Shown here in pieces: positions 44,221 to 53,624 of a stretch of 64,000 nucleotides of DNA. The first letter of the stretch is position 1; each line of letters starts with the position of its first letter. The DNA comes from Bacteroidota bacterium (GTDB lineage: Bacteria; Bacteroidota; Bacteroidia; UKL13-3): contig JAIXSO010000018.1 of the NCBI GenBank assembly GCA_027484685.1, positions 1 to 64,000 on the forward strand. Direction: 5' to 3'. The translations under genes were made by a program, and so were the position numbers. Below the pieces are notes generated by a model that worked only from the letters and a program-made list of their open reading frames with translations, had not been told where the DNA came from and did not search any database.

Positions 44221-44351
44221 TTATTCTCCGCATGTCAATATTTATTTCAGTTTAACAATTTGATAGTTAGTAGTTAATTTAATTAAACTAATTTGAACGT
44301 GTTTTTATTATCCGTAAAAAATGCGGTGAATAATGGTGTTATTCATCGCAT
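44221..44351. repeat. 13-mer operator-like motif, upstream cluster
   Basis: TTATTCTCCGCAT (44221-44233) and the inverted pair ATGCGGTGAATAA (44321-44333) / TTATTCATCGCAT (44339-44351) around TGGTG. With the copies at 43005 and 43039 there are five sites of TTATTC-(A/T)(C/T)(C/T)-GCAT around fic. Confidence 0.6.
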
Positions 44352-44433
44352 GATTTAGTTTTGTTTCTTAGCCATGCTGCTTTTGCGAGGTTTGTTTCAT
44401 TTTACAATAGTTTCGCTTATAGGAAGCTTTGGG

Positions 44434-45105
44434 TTATGGTTTTTTGATTACAAAAAATAACTCATCTGTAAGTTTTAATAATCCACTTGGCCCAATAACG
44501 CTAACATCGTTTATAATAATAGTATCGCCATCTTCCGCATTTTTAAACGATTCTTTTATCTCGTTATTAAGTAGTGGTCCGTTGTTTTGAAAAATAGAAC
44601 TATCGCCATTGGTCTTGATGTGTTTAACTTTAAATTCTTTTACTTCAAATCTCAAACCACACATGGTGATATTCCAATCCATTATTGTATAAAGTGCAAT
44701 TATTTTTTGAAGATTGTTGTAAAAAAGTAAACTATTAGCACAATTTGAACCGAAGCAAATATTGGGTTTGGGAATTTCTTTAAGTCTAAAAAGAGAAGAG
44801 CTAATGAGTTTTAACTTTTTGTTTTTTAGTTTAACGAATACTGTAAAAGTAACTTCGTTTGTATCTTTTGCAGAAGAAAAGAAAATGTATTGGTTTTCTT
44901 GCTCTTTATAAATGGTTCCTACACTTACCTTTACTACTAAATCTTCGGCCTTATAGCCAGGAACCGCAATAGCTATTGGATTTGGTATTGACTTGTAAAC
45001 CACATTCATTTTGGTAGCAGCCACTACTGCAATAGGCTTGCTTTTTTGCTGTGCAAAACCCATCAAATGGAGCATTATTAAGGAAAGAAGAAGGCAATAT
45101 TTCAT
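44434..45105 (-). CDS. Secreted GldM C-terminal-domain-like protein (paralogue 2)
   Basis: 223 residues. Signal MKYCLLLSLIMLHLMGFAQQ, then IAVVAATKMNVVYKSIPNPI, the best match in the window to the GldM opening. It ends SVIGPSGLLKLTDELFFVIK. Sits nine bases downstream of paralogue 3 in the same direction, so the two form an operon. It is a stand-alone domain, perhaps a T9SS accessory or a decoy of GldM. Confidence 0.65.
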   Translation of the reverse strand: MKYCLLLSLIMLHLMGFAQQKSKPIAVVAATKMNVVYKSIPNPIAIAVPGYKAEDLVVKVSVGTIYKEQENQYIFFSSAKDTNEVTFTVFVKLKNKKLKLISSSLFRLKEIPKPNICFGSNCANSLLFYNNLQKIIALYTIMDWNITMCGLRFEVKEFKVKHIKTNGDSSIFQNNGPLLNNEIKESFKNAEDGDTIIINDVSVIGPSGLLKLTDELFFVIKKP

Positions 45106-45114
45106 AGGTTTATT

Positions 45115-45792
45115 TTAAGTTTTCTTTACTTCTAAAATTAATTCGTCATCTACTTTTTCAATTCCATTTGGGCCCTCAACTATTACATCATAAATTGTTA
45201 TTATATCTCCAGTGTCGGCCTTTTTGAATGATTCCTTCATTTCCTCAGTTAAAAGATTACCTTTTGCATTAAAAATGGTTATGGTGCCATCTTTATGATT
45301 GTGTTTAACTTTAAATTCTTTTGCTCTATGTTGAAAATCACAAAGTGTGAAGTCGAACCCAAATGGCATTGTAAATATTGAATGTGAGTTATTTAACATT
45401 TTATATGAAACAAAACCATTATCAATTATTTGTCCTAAAAATACTTGAGGTTTAGGGAATGGTTTTATTTTATAAGCCTGTTCAAATATTTTAAATAATT
45501 TACACTTGGGTTTCTTTAAAAAAACGCAAAGAGTTAATGTTTTTTCATTGCATAAACCTGTATTAAGATAATAGTCTACAGAATTTTCATTATGCTCAAT
45601 TTTACCAACATTTGTTGTTATCACAATATCTTTATCAAAATAACCAGGTACAGCAACCTGAAATGGATTGTTAATGTTTCGAATAAATAAGTGATTTGAG
45701 TTTGTAGCAATAACTGCCATTGGGTAATTTTTTCGCTGTGCAAAACCAATTAATTGGAGCACAAAAAAGAAAAGAAGGAGGCAATATTTCAT
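45115..45792 (-). CDS. Secreted GldM C-terminal-domain-like protein (paralogue 3)
   Basis: 225 residues from the ATG at 45792. Signal MKYCLLLFFFVLQLIGFAQ; the mature part MAVIATNSNHLFIRNINNPF and FQVAVPGYFDKDIVITTNVG is closest to paralogue 1 at 7624. The C-terminal end GPNGIEKVDDELILEVKK matches too. A copy of the AGCCACAGATT repeat lies just upstream. Confidence 0.65.
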   Translation of the reverse strand: MKYCLLLFFFVLQLIGFAQRKNYPMAVIATNSNHLFIRNINNPFQVAVPGYFDKDIVITTNVGKIEHNENSVDYYLNTGLCNEKTLTLCVFLKKPKCKLFKIFEQAYKIKPFPKPQVFLGQIIDNGFVSYKMLNNSHSIFTMPFGFDFTLCDFQHRAKEFKVKHNHKDGTITIFNAKGNLLTEEMKESFKKADTGDIITIYDVIVEGPNGIEKVDDELILEVKKT

Positions 45793-45850
45793 CACAAAAA
45801 AGTTTTAGTTGTTAAACGCAATTTATAATTATTTGGTGTAAATTAAATTT

Positions 45851-45878
45851 TCTGTGTCATCTGTGAAATCTGTGGCTA
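45851..45878 (-). repeat. Short dispersed repeat (AGCCACAGATT family), inverted copy
   Basis: The reverse complement reads CTAGCCACAGATTTCACAGA, then TGACACAGA, the relative of 7531-7567. Confidence 0.6.
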
Positions 45879-45922
45879 GTTTCTGCAAAATCACAAATCA
45901 CACCTCAAAAATCAGAAATCCT

Positions 45923-46602
45923 TTAGTATTCAATTTCCAATTCAAGTAATTGGCGAAGTGTGGCTAAATCAGGGTTTTGCTCCACCATTTTGTTAAACTT
46001 ATCTTCTACCGATAGCGATTTTGTTTCAGGAATTAATGTGGCATCTACCTCAAAATCTAAATTTATTTGGGTGTTTTTTAGGTTAATTCTAAAATATTGC
46101 AATGCATTTAAACGATGTTCTTCGCATAAACTTCTTTCGTGGTTACTTGCAAAAATTACACTTATTTTATGGTTGGTATTGTTCAGTTTACGCTCTTTCA
46201 TAAAGCTTAAACTGCCCTTGTTTAGCTGAGCTATAAACTCATGCCAAACCCGGTACATATCGGCTTCGGTATAAGCCTCATCTTGACTAACTACAACTGT
46301 TTCGGTGATGTTTTCTTCGTCTTGCTTTTGGGTTTCTTGGCTTTCGTTTTTAAGTTTTTCGGCCATTTGTTCCCTCATTTGCGCAATAGAATCTTCCGAT
46401 TTTTTACCAAATAAACCTCCAGTTTTAGGCATTGGAGGCAGGTTGTTGGTTATAACTTTATTTTCAGGAACAGCAATTGGCTGCTTCTGAACAATGTTTG
46501 GTGTAGTAGTAGGTTCAGTATTTACTAGTGTATTAACAATGGTGTTATTGCTAATTGGTTTATTTTCAGTAGTTACTGCTGGTGTTGAATCTGAAAAATC
46601 AA
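45923..46602 (-). CDS. dnaX: DnaX C-terminal (tau-type) segment in the -1 frame
   Basis: From the A10 run the -1 frame (IVDFSDSTPAVTT) is open to 45923 without a stop. It gives a Pro/Thr/Asn-rich linker, then LPPMPKTGGLFGKKSEDSIA and the C-terminal domain ending PDLATLRQLLELEIEY, as seen at the end of Bacteroidota DnaX. An internal ATG at 46432 exists, but there is no promoter. I read it as the tau-specific part, reached by slippage at the A-run, about 605 residues in total. If the A-run length is a sequencing error, this is one ordinary gene. Confidence 0.8.
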
Positions 46603-47739
46603 CTATTTTTTTTTTAAGTCAACACCACTATTTTGTAGGTTGATATACGATTGGATATGGCTTAATTTCATTAAGCACAGTTCTACATGCAGCCTAGCAT
46701 TTTTCGATGTTTTGTAGTCTAACTCGCATTTGTTTAAAATATTCAATGCGTTTAACATCAGTGCTACATTGCAAGCTTTGGCTTGCTCATTAAATTTAAC
46801 AGCAACAGATTGAGAGACTTCTAACAATTTTACTGTATCAGGATGCTTACAAACCATTAAGTTACGAATGTGTTCGCTAAATCCACCAACAAAATGTAAG
46901 GCATCAAAACCATTGTTTAATATTTCATCAAATAATAAAAGTAAGCCAGCTAAATCTTCGTTTAAAAGTAGGTTTACGGCTTTAAAGTAATAATCGTAAT
47001 CAAGAATATTTAAGTTATTAATTACATCTTGATACTTGATATTGGTTCCACTAAAACTTACAATTCTATCAAAAATAGAAAGCGCATCACGCATGGCTCC
47101 ATCAGCTTTTTGAGCAATTACATGCAGTGCATCTTCATCGGCAGTAATGTTTTCTTTTTCGCAAATGGCTTTTAATTGCTTAACCGCATCTTCTATTTTA
47201 ATTCTATGAAAATCAAATACTTGGCAACGTGAAATAATGGTTGGAAGTATTTTATGTTTTTCGGTAGTAGCTAAAATAAATTTGGCATAAGGAGGTGGTT
47301 CTTCCAATGTTTTTAAAAATGCATTGAAAGCGTTTGCACTTAACATGTGCACCTCATCTATAATATAAATTTTATAAGTAGCGCCTTGCGGGGCGTAACG
47401 CACTTGGTCAACCAAGGCTCTAATATCGTCAACTGAGTTATTACTGGCAGCATCTAATTCATAAATATTAAACGATGCATTGTTATTAAAAGCTTTGCAG
47501 CTATCGCAATTATTACAAGCCTCTAAATCGGCAGTTAAGTTGGTACAGTTTATAGTTTTAGCTAACAAGCGTGCCGAGGTTGTTTTACCCACACCACGTG
47601 GTCCGCAAAATAAAAATGCGTGCGCCAAATGTTTGTTTTTAATGGCATTTTTTAATGTTTGTACTACATGGCCCTGGCCAATAACAGTATCGAAACTAGC
47701 CGGACGGTATTTACGGGCCGAAACCACAAAATTTTCCAT
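46603..47739 (-). CDS. dnaX: DNA polymerase III tau/gamma subunit, ATPase part
   Basis: Clamp-loader ATPase. 378 residues up to TAG at 46603. The start is MENFVVSARKYRPASFDTVI; Walker A CGPRGVGKTTSARLL; zinc-binding CTNLTADLEACNNCDSC; DEVHMLSANAFNAFL; and LATTEKHKILPTIISRCQVF. It stops right after the A10 run, giving a gamma-like short form; the C-terminal tau-like part continues in the -1 frame. Confidence 0.92.
   Translation of the reverse strand: MENFVVSARKYRPASFDTVIGQGHVVQTLKNAIKNKHLAHAFLFCGPRGVGKTTSARLLAKTINCTNLTADLEACNNCDSCKAFNNNASFNIYELDAASNNSVDDIRALVDQVRYAPQGATYKIYIIDEVHMLSANAFNAFLKTLEEPPPYAKFILATTEKHKILPTIISRCQVFDFHRIKIEDAVKQLKAICEKENITADEDALHVIAQKADGAMRDALSIFDRIVSFSGTNIKYQDVINNLNILDYDYYFKAVNLLLNEDLAGLLLLFDEILNNGFDALHFVGGFSEHIRNLMVCKHPDTVKLLEVSQSVAVKFNEQAKACNVALMLNALNILNKCELDYKTSKNARLHVELCLMKLSHIQSYINLQNSGVDLKKK
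46606..46615 (-). other. A10 slippery run in dnaX
   Basis: The coding strand reads GAC TTA AAA AAA AAA TAG. Adding one A, or a -1 shift, joins the two reading frames and bypasses the stop. Transcriptional slippage on A-runs and -1 frameshifting are both known for dnaX in other bacteria. Confidence 0.7.
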
Positions 47740-47805
47740 GCCTGCAATTAATTTGATTTTTTCGATATAATAAAATTAAACTGCTAATTGTTGATAAATT
47801 GGTTG

Positions 47806-48172
47806 AGGAATGGGCAATGAGCAATAGACAATAAGCAAGGAGAAATGAGAGTTGAGAGTTGAGAGATGGGATTTGAGGAATGGGCAATTTGCAATTAGCA
47901 ATAGGCAATGAGCAAGGAGAAATGAGAGATTAGAGATGAGAGTTGAGAAATGGGATTTGAGGAATTTGCAATAGACAATAAGCAATAGGCAATAGCAATT
48001 ACTGAAACTACAATTAACCATCCAACAATATAACAATTCAACAATCTCTAAATCGAAAATCACTAAATCTCCAAATCAATCACGCCTTGCGTAACAACCA
48101 TTCAACAATTCAGCAATCTATAAATCAAAAATCAACAAATCTCCAAATCAATCACGCCTTGCGTGACAAAAA
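47806..48172. repeat. Low-complexity repeat tract
   Basis: The 430-base gap between dnaX and the porin holds repeats of units like GAGAGTTGAGA, ATGGGATTTGAGGAAT and GCAATAGGCAATGAGCAA, then a CAACAATTCAACAATC-rich part and two copies of AATCACGCCTTGCGTAAC-like hairpins (about 48075 and 48152). The open frames across it are low-complexity and not genes. Confidence 0.75.
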
Positions 48173-48173
48173 A

Positions 48174-50057
48174 TTAATTATACATCCTCCATCTTACACC
48201 AATTCTAAACGTGGTTAATGGTAATGGGTAGTTTGGTGTTCCGTAAAATCCTGTCGATTTAAACCAATCTTGGTTCAGGTGTTCGTATGCAGCAAATATT
48301 ACCGCATGGCGAATTTCGCCACATAAAAACACATTGATTAAAGGGTAATTTCCAATTTGTTTATCATTTTGTAAATAGAATCCACGTGTGGCAGGATTAT
48401 AAGCTTGCGCATAAAATGCAGTATTGTAAAATACATCAAAGCCTAATTGCAAATTCAATGCTTTTTTAAACAGAGTTTGTTGGTAATAATAACGCAACAT
48501 GGCACCAAACTCAGGTAAGCGAATAAAATCGGCACTGCTTTTTTGGTATAAAATTCTGTGATCGAAGTAAAAGCGCCATAGGTTAAAAGTTTTTTTAAGT
48601 TCAATGGTAGTTACCGCAGCTATGTCTTTGTTATTTTGAACAGGTTTGGCATCGGTTCCAAAATATACCCAATTGGCTAAAATGTTTTGACTTACAGATA
48701 GTTTAAAGTTATTTTTAAAAATACGAGTTTCTAATGAACCATGCCAATTGCTTACATTTATTTTGTTAAAATTACTATTATCCCAACTAAATTGGTTGCT
48801 GTTAAAATAAGTAAAGGTAAAATCTGGCGTATATAAATTATTAAAAACGCCTCCTGTAAAAAAGAACCAAGGTGTTTTGTAGCTAATATCGCCTGTTAGT
48901 TTTAAATCGTTTTGGGTATAACCAATTGGGGAGTAGCCACCATAAAGTAAAATTGACCAACCATAATCTTTATATCCAATTCGTTCAAATTTTCCTTCTA
49001 ATAAAATATTGTTAAAAGTGCGTTTATTTGTTTGAATATCAGTATGTAAATATTGATGTGTTGCTGCCAATTCTATAAAGCGCATTTCATTTTTTCTGTC
49101 GGTATTATAAAGTGTATAGGCAAATTTATTGCTAAAAGTTTGCGCTGTAATGGAGTCTTTAAAAGTTTTGATTAAACCGTTAGGAAATAAACTTAGGTTA
49201 GAGTCATTAACTACACTTAAGTAATAAATTTCATCTTCGGCTTTTAACGTGTGGCTAAAATGACCGTAGCTAACAAATTGATCTGTAGTATCTTCACTGG
49301 TAATTTTTCGGGTAGTTTTGCCATAATGAAAATATTGTTTTAGATACAAATTACGGTTTCTAAAGCCATTTTCTGTACCAATTAATTTTGAATTTCCGGT
49401 TTTGCTAGAGCCTGTTAAAGTTTCAAAAGTTGAATCGCTTTGTAAACCACCACTTTCTTGGTTATAACCTAAATTCCAAGTTAAATTAGCCAATAAAGCA
49501 TATTTACCACTTTTTGATTGGTAATAAGTAAATGCTTGTGTGTTATAAAAACTGTTTTTTTGACGAACATAATTCCCCAACGAGGTTAACCTAAAATAAT
49601 CTACACCAATCATCCACCTTGGAGTAATGTTAATTGCTAATTTGGTTTTAAGATAAACAACATCTTTACCACCTTGTACGTAAGTTAAATCGGTAATTGG
49701 CGATTTAGAATTGTAATAAACTCTTTCTTCGGGTTTAAAAAAATAGTCGTTCCAAGGGTTTTGGGTAAACTTATATCCAAAATTTCTATTTGCATCAAAC
49801 ACTAATGATTGACCTGCCGAGCCTATATTGCCTAAATCTTGAAAAAAACCGTATTTGGCATACATGGGGTGAAACAATTCGTTTTTAGTAATGCTGGTAT
49901 CTAATGCTGACCATTTTAAGTTCCTATCAATTTTACTTTCGGTAGTAGTAAATGTTCTTATTGGGCTGGTAAATATACTTGTATCTACTTGAGCATAAGT
50001 ATTTTGAATAAAAGTAATAACTAGTATAAATAAAATATATTTTAAAAAATGTTTCAT
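48174..50057 (-). CDS. Bacteroidota putative porin
   Basis: 627 residues with signal MKHFLKYILFILVITFIQNT (cleaved after TYAQ). The early part carries LFHPMYAKYGFFQDLGNIGS, characteristic of the putative porin family (PF14121-type), followed by a long barrel with alternating aromatic strands and a C-terminal TTFRIGVRWRMYN ending in an aromatic strand. Outer membrane. The substrate is unknown. Confidence 0.85.
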   Translation of the reverse strand: MKHFLKYILFILVITFIQNTYAQVDTSIFTSPIRTFTTTESKIDRNLKWSALDTSITKNELFHPMYAKYGFFQDLGNIGSAGQSLVFDANRNFGYKFTQNPWNDYFFKPEERVYYNSKSPITDLTYVQGGKDVVYLKTKLAINITPRWMIGVDYFRLTSLGNYVRQKNSFYNTQAFTYYQSKSGKYALLANLTWNLGYNQESGGLQSDSTFETLTGSSKTGNSKLIGTENGFRNRNLYLKQYFHYGKTTRKITSEDTTDQFVSYGHFSHTLKAEDEIYYLSVVNDSNLSLFPNGLIKTFKDSITAQTFSNKFAYTLYNTDRKNEMRFIELAATHQYLHTDIQTNKRTFNNILLEGKFERIGYKDYGWSILLYGGYSPIGYTQNDLKLTGDISYKTPWFFFTGGVFNNLYTPDFTFTYFNSNQFSWDNSNFNKINVSNWHGSLETRIFKNNFKLSVSQNILANWVYFGTDAKPVQNNKDIAAVTTIELKKTFNLWRFYFDHRILYQKSSADFIRLPEFGAMLRYYYQQTLFKKALNLQLGFDVFYNTAFYAQAYNPATRGFYLQNDKQIGNYPLINVFLCGEIRHAVIFAAYEHLNQDWFKSTGFYGTPNYPLPLTTFRIGVRWRMYN

Positions 50058-50184
50058 TCTTTATAAGGTGTTTTGGGTATTTAAAAAGGCTTAAACAAGT
50101 TTTGCTATTAGCCAAAAGCATACCAATTATTTTAAACTGCGAATTAACTTTTTTTATTTGGAAATTTCTTTCATAAAGTTAAAC

Positions 50185-50192
50185 TACTTTTG
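50185..50192 (+). promoter_or_regulatory. DEAD-box helicase -7 box
   Basis: TActTTTG followed by CAGC, a perfect Bacteroidota -7 box, 35 bases before the start. Confidence 0.6.
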
Positions 50193-50226
50193 CAGCGCAA
50201 TTTTTAAAAATGCCTAGTAAAAAAAT

Positions 50227-51447
50227 ATGAAGTTTGAAGAATACAATATAGCCGATGAAATTAAAAAAAGTATTGCAGAAATGGGCTTTAGGCGTCCAAC
50301 TGATATTCAATTTAAGGCCATTGGTCCTATTTTAAAAGGCGAAGATGTATTGGGTATTGCACAAACAGGTACGGGAAAAACAGCAGCTTTTGCCATTCCA
50401 ATTATTCATTTGCTATTGCAACGCAAAAAAAAAGGTACTTATATTAAAAGTTTGGTTTTGTTACCAACACGCGAGTTAGCAGTTCAAATTACTGAAGTTT
50501 TTAAAAATATAGCCAAATACACTAACTTGAAAATAGTTTGTTTAATGGGCGGAGTGGAGCAAGACAATCAAATTTTTGATTTAACAGTTGGTGCTGATAT
50601 AGTAATTGCCACTCCGGGTCGTATGTTCGATTTACAAAGCCAAGGTTATATAGATTTAACTAGGGTAGAAATGTTGGTGCTTGATGAAGCTGATAAAATG
50701 CTTGATAAAGGATTTATTAAAGATATTCATGATATCATAAAGCGTATTCCGCGTGTACATCAAACCTTGTTTTTTTCGGCAACTATTAACCGACAAATAA
50801 AAACTTTGGCTTACTCAGTAGTAGGTGCTAATCCAATTCGCATTCAAATTTCGCCTAAAAATCCAGTTTCAAAAAATGTAAGCCATGCTGTAGCTTTTGT
50901 TGAAATGGATGATAAGCGCTTTTTCTTAGAACGATTAATAAAAGAAGCTCCCGAAAGTAAATTTTTGGTTTTTGTAAGAACCAAAGTGCGTGCTGAAAGG
51001 GTTTTTACTGCTATGCAACGTGTAGGCATTGAAACACTTACCATGCATGGAGGGAAAGAGCAAGAAGACAGATTAGCTGTTATGACTGATTTTAAAAACG
51101 GTAAAGTTAAAATATTAATTGCTACCGATTTAAGCGCACGTGGGATTGATATTGAAAATGTAGATTATGTAATTAACTACGATTTACCTGATTTGCCTGA
51201 AAACTATGTTCATAGAGTTGGAAGAACGGGTAGGGGAGTAAAATCAGGAAAAGCGGTTTCGTTTAGCAGCAAAGAAGAAGCTAAACTTTTAAAAGATATT
51301 GAAACTTTTTTAGGCTATGAAATTCCTCGTTTAGAGGTAGATAAAGAAACTTATGTTGAAACTTTAGACTTTAGTGACGATGGAAATAAAAACTGGAAAG
51401 CTTTAATGAAAGATGCAGCAAAGTTTGAAGTTAAAAAGAAAAAGTAA
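50227..51447 (+). CDS. DEAD-box RNA helicase (RhlE-like)
   Basis: 406 residues. Q motif (RRPTDIQ), AQTGTGKTAAF (I), PTRELAVQ (Ia), TPGR (Ib), VLDEADKML (II), FFSATINRQ (III), FVRTK (IV), DLSARGIDIENVDYVINYD (V) and HRVGRTGRG (VI). A short basic tail ends KKKK. Likely roles are RNA unwinding in ribosome assembly or decay. Confidence 0.93.
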   Translation: MKFEEYNIADEIKKSIAEMGFRRPTDIQFKAIGPILKGEDVLGIAQTGTGKTAAFAIPIIHLLLQRKKKGTYIKSLVLLPTRELAVQITEVFKNIAKYTNLKIVCLMGGVEQDNQIFDLTVGADIVIATPGRMFDLQSQGYIDLTRVEMLVLDEADKMLDKGFIKDIHDIIKRIPRVHQTLFFSATINRQIKTLAYSVVGANPIRIQISPKNPVSKNVSHAVAFVEMDDKRFFLERLIKEAPESKFLVFVRTKVRAERVFTAMQRVGIETLTMHGGKEQEDRLAVMTDFKNGKVKILIATDLSARGIDIENVDYVINYDLPDLPENYVHRVGRTGRGVKSGKAVSFSSKEEAKLLKDIETFLGYEIPRLEVDKETYVETLDFSDDGNKNWKALMKDAAKFEVKKKK

Positions 51448-51584
51448 CTGATTTTACAACGAAGTGCAAAATTTTTACAAATAATTAAAAACAATTAAAT
51501 CTCTTTTACATTAGTATTCGTATGTATCTTTAATAAAATTATTTGCTATTGGCATAACTATTGTTAAAGTAATACTTACAAAAT

Positions 51585-51815
51585 ATGATAAGTTATATCT
51601 TAATTGTTTCCGCAACGTTTCCCTTTTTAGCTTTTCTAATTATTAGATTGGCTATTTACTTTTTTAGTCAAAAACATACGCAATGTAAAGTTTGTAAATC
51701 GTTTGATACAGAGCGAGTAGAACGTGGTTTTTTTATAAAAAAAGTTTTGTTCATGAGTAAAACTCACAAATATTGGTGCCGTAAATGCTGGAATAATTTT
51801 TATGTGAGGCACTAA
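51585..51815 (+). CDS. Small membrane protein with zinc-ribbon
   Basis: 76 residues. A hydrophobic start (ILIVSATFPFLAFLIIRLAI) makes one membrane helix, followed by CKVCKSFDTERVERG and WCRKCWNN, a four-cysteine zinc-ribbon-like pair. Function unknown. It stands alone between two transcription units. Confidence 0.6.
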   Translation: MISYILIVSATFPFLAFLIIRLAIYFFSQKHTQCKVCKSFDTERVERGFFIKKVLFMSKTHKYWCRKCWNNFYVRH

Positions 51816-51865
51816 TTGTTTTGTTGTTTTTTTTTAACTTTATTTGTATTTAAAGTTTTTAAAAT

Positions 51866-52702
51866 ATGAAGAAAGTTATTTTTACAATTTTATTTGGCAT
51901 TTCGGCATTAATATTCCTTGAATCGTTTGGAACTGCTGGTTTAGGAAAAATTGATGGTACTGAGCCTGGTTTTACAGGTTCGCCTGGCGATAGTTTAAAA
52001 AATTGTACCGTTTGTCATGGTGGTAGTGCTTATCCGGTTGAAGGGTGGATTACTTCTAATATTCCTTCAAGTGGTTATATTCCAGGTAGTACCTATACCA
52101 TTACCGCTAAAAATACCTCACTAGGTCATAATAGATTTGGTTTTTTAGTTTCTCCACAAAAACTTAATGGCGATTTACTTGGAACATTAATAATTAGCGA
52201 TACTGTAAAAACTAAATTAGTCGGAAATAGTAAATATGTTACCTACAGAGCAGCAAGTGTTGCTAGTCAAGATTTTATGTCTTGGACTTTTAATTGGATT
52301 GCACCAGCAGCTGGCACTGGCGATGTGGTATTTTATGGTGCATTTAACTCCAATCATGATGGACACAAAGGTGGAGATTTGACCCAACTTTCAACGTTAA
52401 GGGTGAAAGAAAACGGAACTGCATCAGTTGCTAATTTTAAAAATAATAAAATTACTGTTTCAACTTATCCTAATCCTGCAAGCAATTTTATAAACGTAAA
52501 TGTTGCATTTGCTCAAAAAGGTAATTTAGTTATTAAAATGGTAAATTTAGAAGGAAAAATAGTTTACCAATCAAATGAAGAAAATGTTAGTGGATTAACT
52601 AATAAACAAATAGAAACTAGCCAATTGGCAAATGGAGTTTATTTTATTCAAACACAAGTTGGCGAAAGTATTGCAACTAATAAAGTGGTAGTTTTTAATT
52701 AA
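51866..52702 (+). CDS. Secreted protein with CxxCH motif and T9SS sorting domain
   Basis: 278 residues. Signal KVIFTILFGISALIFLE; then CTVCHGGSAY, a heme-like CxxCH, and a beta domain of the choice-of-anchor/Reelin-like kind (SGYIPGSTYTITAKNTSLGH). The final 85 residues are a type A T9SS signal: STYPNPASNFINVNV, NLEGKIVYQSN, LANGVYFIQTQVGES, NKVVVFN. Exported through the outer membrane by the type IX system. Confidence 0.85.
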   Translation: MKKVIFTILFGISALIFLESFGTAGLGKIDGTEPGFTGSPGDSLKNCTVCHGGSAYPVEGWITSNIPSSGYIPGSTYTITAKNTSLGHNRFGFLVSPQKLNGDLLGTLIISDTVKTKLVGNSKYVTYRAASVASQDFMSWTFNWIAPAAGTGDVVFYGAFNSNHDGHKGGDLTQLSTLRVKENGTASVANFKNNKITVSTYPNPASNFINVNVAFAQKGNLVIKMVNLEGKIVYQSNEENVSGLTNKQIETSQLANGVYFIQTQVGESIATNKVVVFN

Positions 52703-52721
52703 TTATCAGGTTTTGGAAAAT

Positions 52722-52760
52722 AAAAAAAGGTGGTTCAAATTAGTTTGAACCACCTTTTTT
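52722..52760. terminator. Bidirectional terminator between the T9SS gene and lpxA
   Basis: AAAAAAGGTGGTTCAAA and TTTGAACCACCTTTTTT pair over 17 bp with loop TTAG, with T/A runs on both sides. Confidence 0.9.
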
Positions 52761-52778
52761 ATGGGTATTACCTGTCTA

Positions 52779-53564
52779 TTATTTTCCTTTATTAAAACCT
52801 TTCATTACTCCGCGTTCCGAAGTTTGAATAAATTCTAAAATTTCATCTCTTAAAGGCGAAGGTTTAATGGCATCTTCTACTTGCGCCATTCCTTTGCTTA
52901 CATTGTTATTATGAATAAAAATAACACGGTAAGTATCTTGTATGGTATTTACTTCTTCTTGGGTAAATCCATTGCGTTTTAAGCCTACCGAATTTACACC
53001 TTCGTAACTTACTGGATAACGGCCTGCAATAACATAAGGAGGAATATCTTTGGTAACCATACTTCCACCCTCTATCATTACATTTCGGCCAACTTTTACA
53101 AATTGATGAATAGCCGAAAGGCCACCAATTCTAGCAAAATCGGCAATGGTAACATGTCCCGCCACTTGAACTCCATTAGCTATAATTACATTGTTTCCAA
53201 CAATACAATCGTGTGCCAAGTGCACATAGGCCATCAACAAACAATTACTTCCTACTTCAGTTTTGTATTTGTCTTTGGTTCCACGGTTAATGGTTACACA
53301 TTCTCTAATGGTGGTATTATCGCCTACTATGGCATAAGTTTCTTCGCCTACAAACTTTAAATCTTGAGGAACGGCACTAATTACAGCTCCCGGAAAAATA
53401 TGGCAGTTTTTGCCTATTCTAGCACCAGGATAAATGGTTACATTGGGTCCAATTTCGGTTCCATCACCTATTTCCACATTATCGTAAATGGTTGTAAATG
53501 CACCTATAACCACATTGCTTCCAATTTTGGCGCGTGTATCTATTTGAGCTAAGTTTGATATCAT
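52779..53564 (-). CDS. lpxA: UDP-N-acetylglucosamine acyltransferase
   Basis: 261 residues. First step of lipid A synthesis: puts a 3-hydroxyacyl chain on UDP-GlcNAc. Many left-handed beta-helix hexapeptides (IGSNVVIGAFTTIYDNVEIG). The catalytic histidine is in AYVHLAHDCIVGN and GGLSAIHQFVKVG is conserved. It follows lpxC-fabZ by 60 bases in the same direction, the standard Bacteroidota order. Confidence 0.96.
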   Translation of the reverse strand: MISNLAQIDTRAKIGSNVVIGAFTTIYDNVEIGDGTEIGPNVTIYPGARIGKNCHIFPGAVISAVPQDLKFVGEETYAIVGDNTTIRECVTINRGTKDKYKTEVGSNCLLMAYVHLAHDCIVGNNVIIANGVQVAGHVTIADFARIGGLSAIHQFVKVGRNVMIEGGSMVTKDIPPYVIAGRYPVSYEGVNSVGLKRNGFTQEEVNTIQDTYRVIFIHNNNVSKGMAQVEDAIKPSPLRDEILEFIQTSERGVMKGFNKGK

Positions 53565-53624
53565 TTTAAAAATTTTAGCCTTTGGCAGCGAGCTTTCAGC
53601 TATTTTTATTTGTTAAGTTAAAAA

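Noticed and set aside
47711-48063. Leu/Ser/Cys-rich frames in the low-complexity tract
   Set aside because: Direct translation of tandem repeats.
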